Part shown: piece by piece, positions 1 through 6,327 of the stretch | Position numbering within the stretch: the stretch's first letter is position 1 | Layout: each line of letters starts with the position of its first letter | DNA from: JBAXRT01 sp037131065 | Lineage (GTDB): Bacteria > Bacteroidota > Bacteroidia > Bacteroidales > FEN-979 | DNA: 7,526 nt | Assembly: GCA_037131065.1 (NCBI GenBank) | Contig: JBAXRT010000137.1 | Span: forward strand, 1-7,526 | Direction of reading: 5' to 3' | The notes under the pieces: model-generated | The model's database searches: none | What the model was told of the DNA's origin: nothing | What the model saw: only the letters and a program-made list of their open reading frames with translations | Position numbers and translations under genes: made by a program

Positions 1-58
1 AGTCCTGCACAACGCTTTTTTTTTCAAAGATATGCCCTTTTGTCTTATCTTTACGCAT
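1..58 (-). CDS. possible 5' end of a divergent gene, runs off the window
   Basis: A minus-strand ATG at 58-56 opens a frame that stays open to the window edge, giving MRKDKTKGHIFEKKSVVQD and then unknown sequence. The stretch is hydrophilic and lysine-rich, with no signal peptide. An AAGG lies four bases upstream of the ATG, which is a weak ribosome-site match. The frame contains a run of nine A (T at 16-24 on the plus strand). Only 19 codons are visible, so an open frame of this length is expected by chance. If real, it would be divergent from the gene starting at 101, with a gap of only 42 bases. I do not recognise the protein. Confidence 0.25.
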   Translation of the reverse strand, partial: MRKDKTKGHIFEKKSVVQD

Positions 59-100
59 CCTTGAGACCTTTTGTATCTGACATTTAAACGTAGCCTGACC

Positions 101-1033
101 ATGAAGATTGCTGAAAAACTTTTTCTGCCTCTTATCCTGGGATTAATGATGATTGCCGAAATCCTTCCGGCACAGACGCCGGTCCCCAACGGAAGTTTTG
201 AGGATTGGATAAACAATGGAAACTCATCCGATCCGCAATACTGGGATACACCGAATTATGAACTTATGCAGATTCCCTACTTTGGATCAACGGTAGTAAA
301 CAGAACTACCGACCATTACGGGGCAGGCAGTTATTCAGTAAAGCTTGAATCCAAGCATATCACTATTCCGCCTATCGACGTACCCGGTTTTATTACACTT
401 GGAAAGCTCAATATTGATATGGTTTCCGGAAACTACAGCGTTACCGGAGGTATTCCAATAAACGATAAACCAACCCATCTGAAGGGATACTATAAGTTCA
501 TTCCCAGGGGTGGCGATTCGACCCTGGTCGGGATCGGCCTTTTCAAGACCAACGGTGGATTTCCCGATACGGTTGCCTTTGGAATTTTTACCACAAAAAT
601 TGCGGCTCCCGACTGGACACCATTCTATATATGGATTAATTATGAGAAAGATACCCAGCCGGATACCATGAACATCATTGCCTTGTCTACAGCCCAGGCC
701 TCATTTTCTACCCCTGGCACCCTGCTGTACCTCGATGAGCTCTCTCTCGATTATACTACCTGGGTGAACGGCAACGAACCTCCCGGGGGCATTAATGTAT
801 ACAATGACCGTGAAACAAAGCGTCTGATCATTTACTGCGATTTTCCCGAACCTGAAAATATCATGGTGCTTTTGTATAACAGTATAGGGCAAAAAATATA
901 TTCCTCATCTGAAAGGAATATCATGACCGGGAAGACCATTATTCCCTACATGAATGCCAGGGGTGGACTGTACATCCTTGAAGTGATCCATTCCGGCAGG
1001 AAATTTTACCGCAAGTATATTTTAAATTCCTGA
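101..1033 (+). CDS. secreted protein with T9SS C-terminal sorting domain, PCMD-like body
   Basis: The product is 310 residues from the ATG at 101. An in-frame TTG at 71 would add ten residues, but the ATG places a clear signal peptide at the N-terminus: K2/K6, a hydrophobic core at about 8-22, and likely cleavage after LPA before QTPVPNGSFEDW. The body starts with NGSFEDW and a later W, resembling the start of PCMD or carbohydrate-binding beta-sandwich domains of Bacteroidota. LKGYYKFIPRGGDS and LLYLDELSLDY also fit that family. This assignment is from pattern only. The last 70 or so residues fit a type A T9SS sorting domain: NVYNDRETKRLIIYC, then LLYNSIGQKIYSS, then GLYILEVIHSGRKFYRKYI. That implies export by Sec, passage through T9SS, and release at or attachment to the cell surface. 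The stop lies three bases before aguB, so they are probably co-transcribed, but no functional link to polyamine synthesis is evident. A weak -7-like TATCTTTA lies at 46-53. The ligand is unknown. Confidence 0.85.
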   Translation: MKIAEKLFLPLILGLMMIAEILPAQTPVPNGSFEDWINNGNSSDPQYWDTPNYELMQIPYFGSTVVNRTTDHYGAGSYSVKLESKHITIPPIDVPGFITLGKLNIDMVSGNYSVTGGIPINDKPTHLKGYYKFIPRGGDSTLVGIGLFKTNGGFPDTVAFGIFTTKIAAPDWTPFYIWINYEKDTQPDTMNIIALSTAQASFSTPGTLLYLDELSLDYTTWVNGNEPPGGINVYNDRETKRLIIYCDFPEPENIMVLLYNSIGQKIYSSSERNIMTGKTIIPYMNARGGLYILEVIHSGRKFYRKYILNS

Positions 1034-1036
1034 AAG

Positions 1037-1930
1037 ATGGATACGCGTAAAGTGAAGACCGCCATCGTCCAGATGCGATGCGTTCCGGAGAAGGGCCGGA
1101 ATATTGAGCATGCCATTGAAAAAATCCGGGAGGTTGCCGGGCAGGGGGCGCAGGTCGTCTGCCTTCAGGAGTTGTTTGCATCGACCTATTTCTGCTGGGA
1201 GGAAAACTATGATTACTATAACCTCGCAGAGCCTGTTCCCGGCCCCACCACCGATCAGTATTGCGCTCTTGCAAGTGAACTTGATGTGGTGATCATTGCC
1301 TCACTCTTCGAGAAACGGGCCGGAGGCGTTTATCATAACACTACTGCTGTGATCGATGCCGGCGGAAATTATCTCGGGAAGTACCGCAAGCATCATATTC
1401 CCGATGATCCCGGGTATTATGAGAAGTTCTATTTTACACCGGGTGAACCCGGTTACCGGATTTTTGAGACGAAGTACGCCAGGATCGGCGTTCTCATCTG
1501 CTGGGACCAGTGGTATCCTGAAGCAGCACGGATCACCAGCCTCCTGGGTGCAGAGATCCTGTTCTATCCGACCGCCATCGGGTGGGCTGCTTCACAAACG
1601 GAGGGTTTGAACAAGATTCAGTTTGAGGCCTGGCAGACGATCCAGCGTTCACATGCCATTGCCAACGGATTATTCGTGGTTGCAGTGAACCGTACCGGGC
1701 AGGAGGGAAATATGAACTTCTGGGGAGGTTCCTTTATTGCAGGTCCCTTCGGTGAAATGCTCTTTCAGGCTTCGCACGATAAGGAGGAGATCCATGTTGA
1801 GGAACTTGACCTCAGTCAGATCGACGAGATCCGTGTTCACTGGCCATTCCTCCGCGACCGCCGCATCGACAGCTACGGACCGATATTGAACAGGTATATT
1901 GATGAAGAAGAAGTGACTAATGACGATTGA
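1037..1930 (+). CDS. aguB: N-carbamoylputrescine amidase
   Basis: This is a carbon-nitrogen hydrolase (nitrilase superfamily) of 297 residues, the usual length for AguB. The catalytic triad is visible: E45 in CLQELF, K118 in KYRKHHIP, and C155 in LICWDQWYPE. The AguB-type stretches DDPGYYEKFYFTPG (123-136, with the second glutamate E129) and FYPTAIGW (176-183) are also present. The enzyme hydrolyses N-carbamoylputrescine to putrescine, CO2 and ammonia in the cytoplasm. The next gene encodes the enzyme that makes its substrate, which strongly supports this assignment over other amidases of the superfamily. The start ATG follows the previous stop after three bases, with no good Shine-Dalgarno sequence. 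The last residues, VTNDD, and the TGA are encoded by a degenerate heptamer repeat, so the extreme C-terminus looks recently altered. The well-conserved family end is probably around RDRRIDSYGPILNRY (273-287). Confidence 0.95.
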   Translation: MDTRKVKTAIVQMRCVPEKGRNIEHAIEKIREVAGQGAQVVCLQELFASTYFCWEENYDYYNLAEPVPGPTTDQYCALASELDVVIIASLFEKRAGGVYHNTTAVIDAGGNYLGKYRKHHIPDDPGYYEKFYFTPGEPGYRIFETKYARIGVLICWDQWYPEAARITSLLGAEILFYPTAIGWAASQTEGLNKIQFEAWQTIQRSHAIANGLFVVAVNRTGQEGNMNFWGGSFIAGPFGEMLFQASHDKEEIHVEELDLSQIDEIRVHWPFLRDRRIDSYGPILNRYIDEEEVTNDD

Positions 1931-1944
1931 CTAATGACTATTCA
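1912..1944 (+). repeat. heptamer repeat array 1, across the aguB/aguA junction
   Basis: After a partial unit AGTGA (1912-1916) there are four seven-base units in register: CTAATGA (1917-1923), CGATTGA (1924-1930), CTAATGA (1931-1937) and CTATTCA (1938-1944). The unit is the same family as the CGAGTGA/CGAATGA arrays elsewhere in the window. The stop codon of aguB is the end of the second unit. The start codon of aguA is inside the third. Confidence 0.75.
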
Positions 1945-2989
1945 ATCAGATAGATCTTTTCCCAGGGATCTTGGCTACCGTTTCCCTGCCGAATGGGAGC
2001 GTCACAGGGCAACCTGGCTCAGTTATCCTCATGACGACTCTTACTCATGGCCGGGTACGTTATCGAGGATCTTTCCATTTTATAACAGTTTTATTAAAGA
2101 GATCTCAAAGGGGGAACAGGTTTGCATCAATGTGAGGAGTGAAGGGTTAAAGCAAAAGGTCGCCCTTGATCTGGCGGCCATCGGGGTCGATCCGGCGAAG
2201 ATCACTCTGCTGGTCCATCCGACCAACGACGCCTGGTGCAGAGATCACGGGCCGGCATTCCTGGTGAACCCGGCAGCTAAAGATCCGAAAGTGATCGTCA
2301 GCTGGAGATACAATGCCTGGGGGGAGAAGTATGATCATGACCTGGATGAACAGATCCCCGGACTCGTCGGGAAATACCTGGACATTCCGGTTTTCTATCC
2401 CGGGATCGTAATGGAAGGGGGGGCAGTGGAGTTCAACGGCAAGGGAACTTTGCTGACAACCACGCAATGCCTGCTTCACGAAAACAGGAACCCGGACCTT
2501 CTCCAGCATGAGATCGAGGATTTCCTGAGAAATTTCTACGGAGTGGACCAGATTCTGTGGCTCGATGAAGGGATCGAGGGTGACGACACCAACGGACACA
2601 TCGACGACATTGCACGCTTCTTCAAACCTGACGGGATTGTGACCATGGTAGAACCTAACCGGTCGGATCCCAATTCAGCGATCCTGGAGGCAAACCTGAA
2701 GAGATTGAAAACCTTCCGTTTGTCGGATGGCAAACAGCTCGATATTGCCGAGATGCCGATGCCAAAATCCGTAACCTATGAAGGCCAGCGCCTGCCGGCA
2801 TCTTATGCCAATTTTTATGTTTCCAACAATGCCGTAATCGTTCCAAACTTCCGCTGCAAGGAGGATGACCGCGCCATGCGTATCCTTGAGGAGTGCTTCC
2901 GCGACCGCAGCATCATCGGCATCGATTCCGTTGAAATTATTTGGGGACTTGGTTCGTTCCACTGCCTGTCGCAGCAGGAACCCATTTGA
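1934..2989 (+). CDS. aguA: agmatine deiminase (agmatine/peptidylarginine deiminase family)
   Basis: The 351-residue product belongs to the guanidino-modifying family and converts agmatine to N-carbamoylputrescine plus ammonia. AguB, encoded just upstream, uses that product. Visible motifs in order are LGYRFPAEWERHRATWLSYPHD (13-34), NDAWCRDHGP (98-107, with D104), EGGAVEFNGKGT (161-172), GDDTNGHIDD (216-225, with catalytic H222) and WGLGSFHCLSQQEP (337-350), with the catalytic cysteine at 344. Classical AguA proteins have a glycine-rich GGNIHCIT before the cysteine. Here it is LGSFHCLS, so the protein may be a Bacteroidota subtype. Activity on free or peptidyl arginine cannot be excluded, but the pairing with aguB favours agmatine. 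The ATG at 1934 is the only plausible start, since the next Met is at residue 160. It lies within a heptamer repeat three bases after the aguB stop and in the same frame, and has no Shine-Dalgarno sequence. No arginine decarboxylase is in the window. Confidence 0.93.
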   Translation: MTIQSDRSFPRDLGYRFPAEWERHRATWLSYPHDDSYSWPGTLSRIFPFYNSFIKEISKGEQVCINVRSEGLKQKVALDLAAIGVDPAKITLLVHPTNDAWCRDHGPAFLVNPAAKDPKVIVSWRYNAWGEKYDHDLDEQIPGLVGKYLDIPVFYPGIVMEGGAVEFNGKGTLLTTTQCLLHENRNPDLLQHEIEDFLRNFYGVDQILWLDEGIEGDDTNGHIDDIARFFKPDGIVTMVEPNRSDPNSAILEANLKRLKTFRLSDGKQLDIAEMPMPKSVTYEGQRLPASYANFYVSNNAVIVPNFRCKEDDRAMRILEECFRDRSIIGIDSVEIIWGLGSFHCLSQQEPI

Positions 2990-3021
2990 GTGACGAATTA
3001 CGAGTGACGAGTGACGAATGA
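2987..3021 (+). repeat. heptamer repeat array 2, starting at the aguA stop
   Basis: Five units are in register: TGAGTGA (2987-2993, whose first three bases are the aguA stop codon), CGAATTA (2994-3000), CGAGTGA (3001-3007), CGAGTGA (3008-3014) and CGAATGA (3015-3021). Positions 3007-3021 are repeated exactly at 6243-6257. Positions 2991-3005 recur as the exact reverse complement at 6327-6341. Confidence 0.85.
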
Positions 3022-3030
3022 TTGAAGTTT

Positions 3031-3065
3031 GCCGACTGCCGACTGTGGACTGAGGACGGAAGACT
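3031..3065 (+). repeat. heptamer repeat array 3, second flavour, ending at the aroC stop
   Basis: Five units are in register: GCCGACT (3031-3037), GCCGACT (3038-3044), GTGGACT (3045-3051), GAGGACG (3052-3058) and GAAGACT (3059-3065). The common core is G-purine-C in positions 4-6 of the unit, mostly GAC. It is GC-richer than the CGAGTGA family but has the same seven-base period. Its last base is also the first base of the minus-strand aroC stop codon. With array 2 it fills almost the whole convergent gap between aguA and aroC. No classical hairpin with a T-run is visible in that gap. Confidence 0.75.
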
Positions 3066-4135
3066 CAACCCTGGCTACGAAGCATATGGTCAGCAATAAC
3101 AAGCGCTGCCATTGCCTCAACGATCGGAACGGCACGGGGAACAACACAGACATCATGCCGGCCTTCGGCAGTAAAGGTGATCTGGTCACCGTTACGGTTC
3201 ACCGTAGTCTGCTCCATGCCAAGGGTGGAGATGGGTTTGAATGCCACGTTGAAGGTGATATTCATCCCGTTGCTGATACCCCCCTGGATACCACCGGAGT
3301 GGTTTGTCCTGGTCCTGATAAGGTTATCATCAAGGATGAATTCATCGTTATGCTGTGATCCTGTCATGGTTACGGCCCGGAAACCAGCGCCATACTCGAA
3401 GCCCTTTACCGCGTTGATCGAAAGCATCGCCCTGGCCAGGTCGGACTGCAGTTTTTCAAAGAGCGGATCACCGATCCCGGCAGGAACACCTCTGATGATA
3501 CACGAGATCACTCCTCCGGCGGTATCGCCTTGCTCTTTCAGGGCATGCAGGTGATCGAGCATCTTCTGGGTGGTCTTTTCATGGGGACAGGAGAGCGGAG
3601 AGAGCAGGACCAGTGCGGGATCGGCCAGGGAAAAGTCATCCGGAAGGGCATGGGGACCGATCTGTTTTACATACCCGGTGACCGAGACCTTCTCAGGCGA
3701 CAAAAATTGCTTTGCAAAGGCGCCACCTGCAACGATGGAAAGGGTGGTTCGGGCCGAGGAGCGTCCCCCTCCACGGTAATCCCTGATCCCATACCGGGCC
3801 TCATAGGTAAAGTCGGCATGCGACGGCCTGTAAAGCTCTTTGAGGTGGTCATAATCTTCGGGACGATGGTCTTTGTTGTAGACGAGGAAGGCAATGGGTG
3901 TGCCGGTTGACAGTCCTTCATAAATTCCGGAAAGGATCTCGAGTTTGTCATCCTCCTTGCGGCTGGAAGCAAACGGATATTTGGCAGGATTTCGCCGGTT
4001 GATCTCGGATTGAATGAAATCGGTGTCGATGGAAATCCCTGAAGGAAACCCGTCGAGAACGCCTCCGACAGCCACTCCGTGTGATTCTCCGAAGGTTGTC
4101 AGTACCAGTTGTTTTCCGAAAGAATTTCCAGCCAT
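3065..4135 (-). CDS. aroC: chorismate synthase
   Basis: The 356-residue product is full length for the Bacteroidota form and catalyses the last step of the shikimate pathway: 5-enolpyruvylshikimate-3-phosphate to chorismate, using reduced FMN. Family signatures are clear: FGESHG (15-20, with conserved H19), RPSHADFTYEARYGIRDYRG (103-122, with H106), GGGRSSART (122-130), FEYGAGFRAV (246-255), TRTNHSGGIQGGISNG (275-290) and GRHDVCVVPRAVPIVEAMAAL (325-345). All expected active-site histidines and arginines appear present. Its ATG (4135-4133) overlaps the stop of the upstream DUF349 gene by one base (TGATG), and there is no Shine-Dalgarno sequence. Translation therefore probably depends on ribosomes finishing the upstream gene. 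It is the last gene of a two-gene operon and converges on aguA, with stops 75 bases apart. Confidence 0.97.
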   Translation of the reverse strand: MAGNSFGKQLVLTTFGESHGVAVGGVLDGFPSGISIDTDFIQSEINRRNPAKYPFASSRKEDDKLEILSGIYEGLSTGTPIAFLVYNKDHRPEDYDHLKELYRPSHADFTYEARYGIRDYRGGGRSSARTTLSIVAGGAFAKQFLSPEKVSVTGYVKQIGPHALPDDFSLADPALVLLSPLSCPHEKTTQKMLDHLHALKEQGDTAGGVISCIIRGVPAGIGDPLFEKLQSDLARAMLSINAVKGFEYGAGFRAVTMTGSQHNDEFILDDNLIRTRTNHSGGIQGGISNGMNITFNVAFKPISTLGMEQTTVNRNGDQITFTAEGRHDVCVVPRAVPIVEAMAALVIADHMLRSQG

Positions 4136-4137
4136 CA
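4133..4137 (-). promoter_or_regulatory. TGATG stop/start overlap, likely translational coupling
   Basis: Read on the minus strand, the TGA of the DUF349 gene and the ATG of aroC share one base. Such overlaps usually allow re-initiation by the terminating ribosome. The bases before it (AGCAGCAGCTAACC) contain no Shine-Dalgarno sequence, which fits coupling but is also normal for this phylum. Confidence 0.7.
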
Positions 4138-6117
4138 GGTTAGCTGCTGCTTAAGAATCTTCATCTTCGCTTCCATCACCTTTAGGTCATTCTTGGCTTT
4201 ATCGATCTTCTTCTCGAACTCTTCTTTAAGGATGGCAGCGTTCTTTGATTTGGCAAGAAACCCGATATTGTTTTCCCACAGGTTGATGTCATCACGCATC
4301 TTAGTGATCTTTCCGCTGAGGAACTCCTTCTCGCGGGTTATGACCCGGCGAGCCTGGGGATCATTCTTGATGTTCTCGATCTTGCTCTTATACGTCATCG
4401 TACTGATCTCGATTTCACTGATCTTCAGCTTGTCGAGATGTTCGTTGACAATTGTGCGGAATTCATTGTAAAGCCGGTCCTTCTCCTTCATCGGGATATG
4501 CCCTATCTCGGTCCATTCGCGCTGAAAGTTCTTCAGCACATCAAGGTTGGCATTTTTATCGTCGCCGTATATATACTCTTTCATCCTTTTCAGCAGGTCG
4601 AGCTTCTTGTTCAGGTTCTCCTCTTCATGCGACTGGATATTGGAAAAGTAGGATGATTTTGCATTGAAAAACTCATCGCAGGCGGCGCGGAATCTTTTCC
4701 AGACCTTGTCGGAGTGTTTCTTCGGAACAGGACCGATCTTCTTCCATTCTCCCTGGATATGGATAAGGTCGTTGGTGGTCTTTTTCCAGTCGGTGCTGTT
4801 CTTCATCGATTCGGCCTGGAGGCACAGTTCAACTTTCAGATTGTAATTATTGAACTGCTGCTCCTTGAGTTTGTCGAAGAACTCCTTTTTGGTTGTAAAA
4901 AAATTATCCAGACTGGTCTTGAACTTGGTCCAGATCTCGTTGTTATGCTTTTGGGGCACCGGTCCGATGCTTTTCCATATTTTTAGCAGTTCGTTCACTT
5001 TGTTGGTGTTGTCCTGCCATTCGCGGATGGTCTCATTTTTCAGTGTGAGCACCTCTTCGGACTGCTCGCAGAGGGCTACCTTGGTCTCCAGGTTCTTCTC
5101 CTGTTCCTTTTCGATCAGGGAATAGTGTTCACGGCGGCGTTCATTGATCTTCTCGGTCGCATTTTTAAAGCGTTCCCAGATCTCATCTTTTTTGTCGGCA
5201 GGTGCGGGGCCTGTCTCCTTCCACTCTTCGTGGTATTTCTGAAGTTTCTTGAATGATTTGATGATGGAGGTTTCCAGGAGCAGCTCCTCGGTCTTTTCAC
5301 AAAGCGCCATCTTGGCCTCGAAGTTTTTCTTCAGGTCGAGATCCTTCAGCTCTTTGTTGAGCTTGACCTTTTCAAAGAACTTTTCGACCAGGAAATGGTA
5401 GTTCTGCCACAGGTTGTTGATCTCGGTACGGGGAACCATCCCGATCTCCTTCCATCTATCCTGCAGGGTTTTGAATTCATCGTAGGTCTTCTTCAGGGTC
5501 TCCTCAGAACTGATCAGGTTCTTCAGGTCTTCAAGGATCTGCTGCTTTTTCTTCAGGTTCGCCTGTTTTACCTTTTCCTGCTCTTCGGTATGACGGGCCT
5601 TGTTGGCCTTATAAATGCTGAAAATTTCGTTAAACCGGACGTCCAGCTCATCTTCCTGTACTGCCTCCAGCTCCTCTTTGGTGCCTCCCTCCTCCATCAC
5701 ATGTTCATATTTCTGGAGGTTCTCCTCTTTCTTCTTTTTCAGATAGGCGACCTTGATCAGGGCGATCCGTGTTTTTACGGCATTGATGTCGGACTCCTGT
5801 ATAGCCTTTGCAAGGAGATCGACCAGCTCGGCACGTGTGTTCTTCCCGTAATCATCGGCGTTTTCGCCGGCAAGGTGTATGACGGTCTCTTCGGTGATCT
5901 CATCCGGGTGTTCCTCCGGATGTTCAATCTTCAGATCGGCCAGGTCATGATCGCTCTTTTCGGTAATGATTGACTCTTCTTTTTCGTTCTGACCGGGGTC
6001 AGTAGGGAGCTCCGTTTGATTGGTTTCATCTGCTACTGTTACAGGCTGAGCATTCTCCTCCTGCAAAGGGATATTCTCCTTTTCAGGATTCTGAGGGGTG
6101 TTTTCGTTGGTTTCCAT
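4135..6117 (-). CDS. DUF349 repeat protein, largely alpha-helical
   Basis: The 660-residue protein has an acidic, low-complexity N-terminus (about 1-75, rich in E, N, P and T), probably disordered. A helical region follows (about 90-200). Then come five DUF349 repeats recognised by W-K-x-I/T-G-x-V/A/I-P followed by a W or Y some ten residues after the P. The repeat tryptophans are W222, W299, W381, W458 and W535, spaced 77, 82, 77 and 77 residues apart. The central VP/KKH-type repeats (381 and 458) are most alike. The C-terminus (about 575-660) is a charged coiled coil with REKEFLSGKI and a lysine/glutamate-rich tail. There is no signal peptide or membrane segment, so it should be cytoplasmic. 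The function of DUF349 is not established. The repeat architecture suggests a rod-like scaffold or binding protein, which is inference. The ATG at 6117 is supported by the promoter upstream and by lack of an SD, as usual in the phylum. It shares an operon with aroC. Confidence 0.92.
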   Translation of the reverse strand: METNENTPQNPEKENIPLQEENAQPVTVADETNQTELPTDPGQNEKEESIITEKSDHDLADLKIEHPEEHPDEITEETVIHLAGENADDYGKNTRAELVDLLAKAIQESDINAVKTRIALIKVAYLKKKKEENLQKYEHVMEEGGTKEELEAVQEDELDVRFNEIFSIYKANKARHTEEQEKVKQANLKKKQQILEDLKNLISSEETLKKTYDEFKTLQDRWKEIGMVPRTEINNLWQNYHFLVEKFFEKVKLNKELKDLDLKKNFEAKMALCEKTEELLLETSIIKSFKKLQKYHEEWKETGPAPADKKDEIWERFKNATEKINERRREHYSLIEKEQEKNLETKVALCEQSEEVLTLKNETIREWQDNTNKVNELLKIWKSIGPVPQKHNNEIWTKFKTSLDNFFTTKKEFFDKLKEQQFNNYNLKVELCLQAESMKNSTDWKKTTNDLIHIQGEWKKIGPVPKKHSDKVWKRFRAACDEFFNAKSSYFSNIQSHEEENLNKKLDLLKRMKEYIYGDDKNANLDVLKNFQREWTEIGHIPMKEKDRLYNEFRTIVNEHLDKLKISEIEISTMTYKSKIENIKNDPQARRVITREKEFLSGKITKMRDDINLWENNIGFLAKSKNAAILKEEFEKKIDKAKNDLKVMEAKMKILKQQLT

Positions 6118-6192
6118 TGATTTGTAAAATCATCTATTCAATAAATGTTCAAGTGTCCGACTAATGCCGGTATGATGGTTCAAAAAGGGAGG

Positions 6193-6222
6193 CAAAATTA
6201 CTAATATTTTCTTACATCTCAA
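6193..6222 (-). promoter_or_regulatory. candidate Bacteroidota promoter for the DUF349-aroC operon
   Basis: On the minus strand, TTG at 6222-6220 is followed by 19 bases and then TAATTTTG at 6200-6193. The latter matches the Bacteroidota -7 consensus TAnnTTTG completely, and TTG fits the -33 element. Transcription would start near 6186-6188, leaving an A/T-rich leader of about 70 bases before the ATG at 6117. It lies in the 228-base gap after the barrel gene and downstream of the inverted repeat, so the operon can be expressed independently. Confidence 0.6.
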
Positions 6223-6240
6223 TAAGAACTGGTTTTCAAA

Positions 6241-6271
6241 TAACGAGTGACGAATGACGAGTGACAAATAA
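6241..6271 (+). repeat. heptamer repeat array 4
   Basis: After TAA there are four units in register: CGAGTGA (6244-6250), CGAATGA (6251-6257), CGAGTGA (6258-6264) and CAAATAA (6265-6271). Orientation is opposite to array 5, which lies 40 bases further right. It is the only array in the window not touching a stop codon of an annotated gene. Confidence 0.8.
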
Positions 6272-6327
6272 TCTGTCAGTCAGAGATTAACCATTGAATT
6301 ATTCGAATTTTAATTCGTCACTCGTTA
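6241..6327. repeat. 15-bp perfect inverted repeat formed by two opposed heptamer arrays
   Basis: The left arm, TAACGAGTGACGAAT (6241-6255), is the exact reverse complement of the right arm, ATTCGTCACTCGTTA (6313-6327). The 57-base interval holds a smaller hairpin, TAATCT (6269-6274) with AGATTA (6284-6289), and a competing pair, GAATTA (6296-6301) with TAATTC (6311-6316). In a minus-strand transcript this would form just after the barrel gene stop, so it could protect or end that mRNA. The bases after it (TTTGAAAACC) give only a poor U-tract, so I do not call it a standard terminator. Confidence 0.65.

Noticed and set aside
16..24. Run of nine T as the tail of a terminator
   Set aside because: No hairpin precedes it in the 15 bases available, so it cannot be supported from this window.
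71..100. TTG start for the T9SS protein, adding ten residues
   Set aside because: The ATG at 101 gives a standard signal peptide, whereas the extension would place extra charged and polar residues before it. A stop lies in frame at 62-64.
2147..2599. Minus-strand open frame of 150 codons
   Set aside because: It is antisense to the conserved catalytic region of aguA and has no recognisable motif.
1912..3065. The repeat arrays as a CRISPR
   Set aside because: Units are seven bases long and contiguous, without spacers of regular length, and there are no cas genes.
3530..3910. Plus-strand open frames within the aroC region
   Set aside because: They are antisense to chorismate synthase, whose family signatures run through the whole minus-strand frame.
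5395..5973. Plus-strand open frame of 192 codons, rich in leucine and phenylalanine, resembling a membrane protein
   Set aside because: It lies antisense to the DUF349 gene. Reverse-reading Lys/Glu-rich coiled-coil codons (AAG, GAG, GAA) gives CTT, CTC and TTC, so a hydrophobic frame is expected. The minus-strand protein has clear repeats.
3065..6240. The operon between repeat arrays as a transposon or integrative element
   Set aside because: There is no transposase or integrase, no terminal inverted repeats at both borders and no target duplication. The genes are housekeeping.
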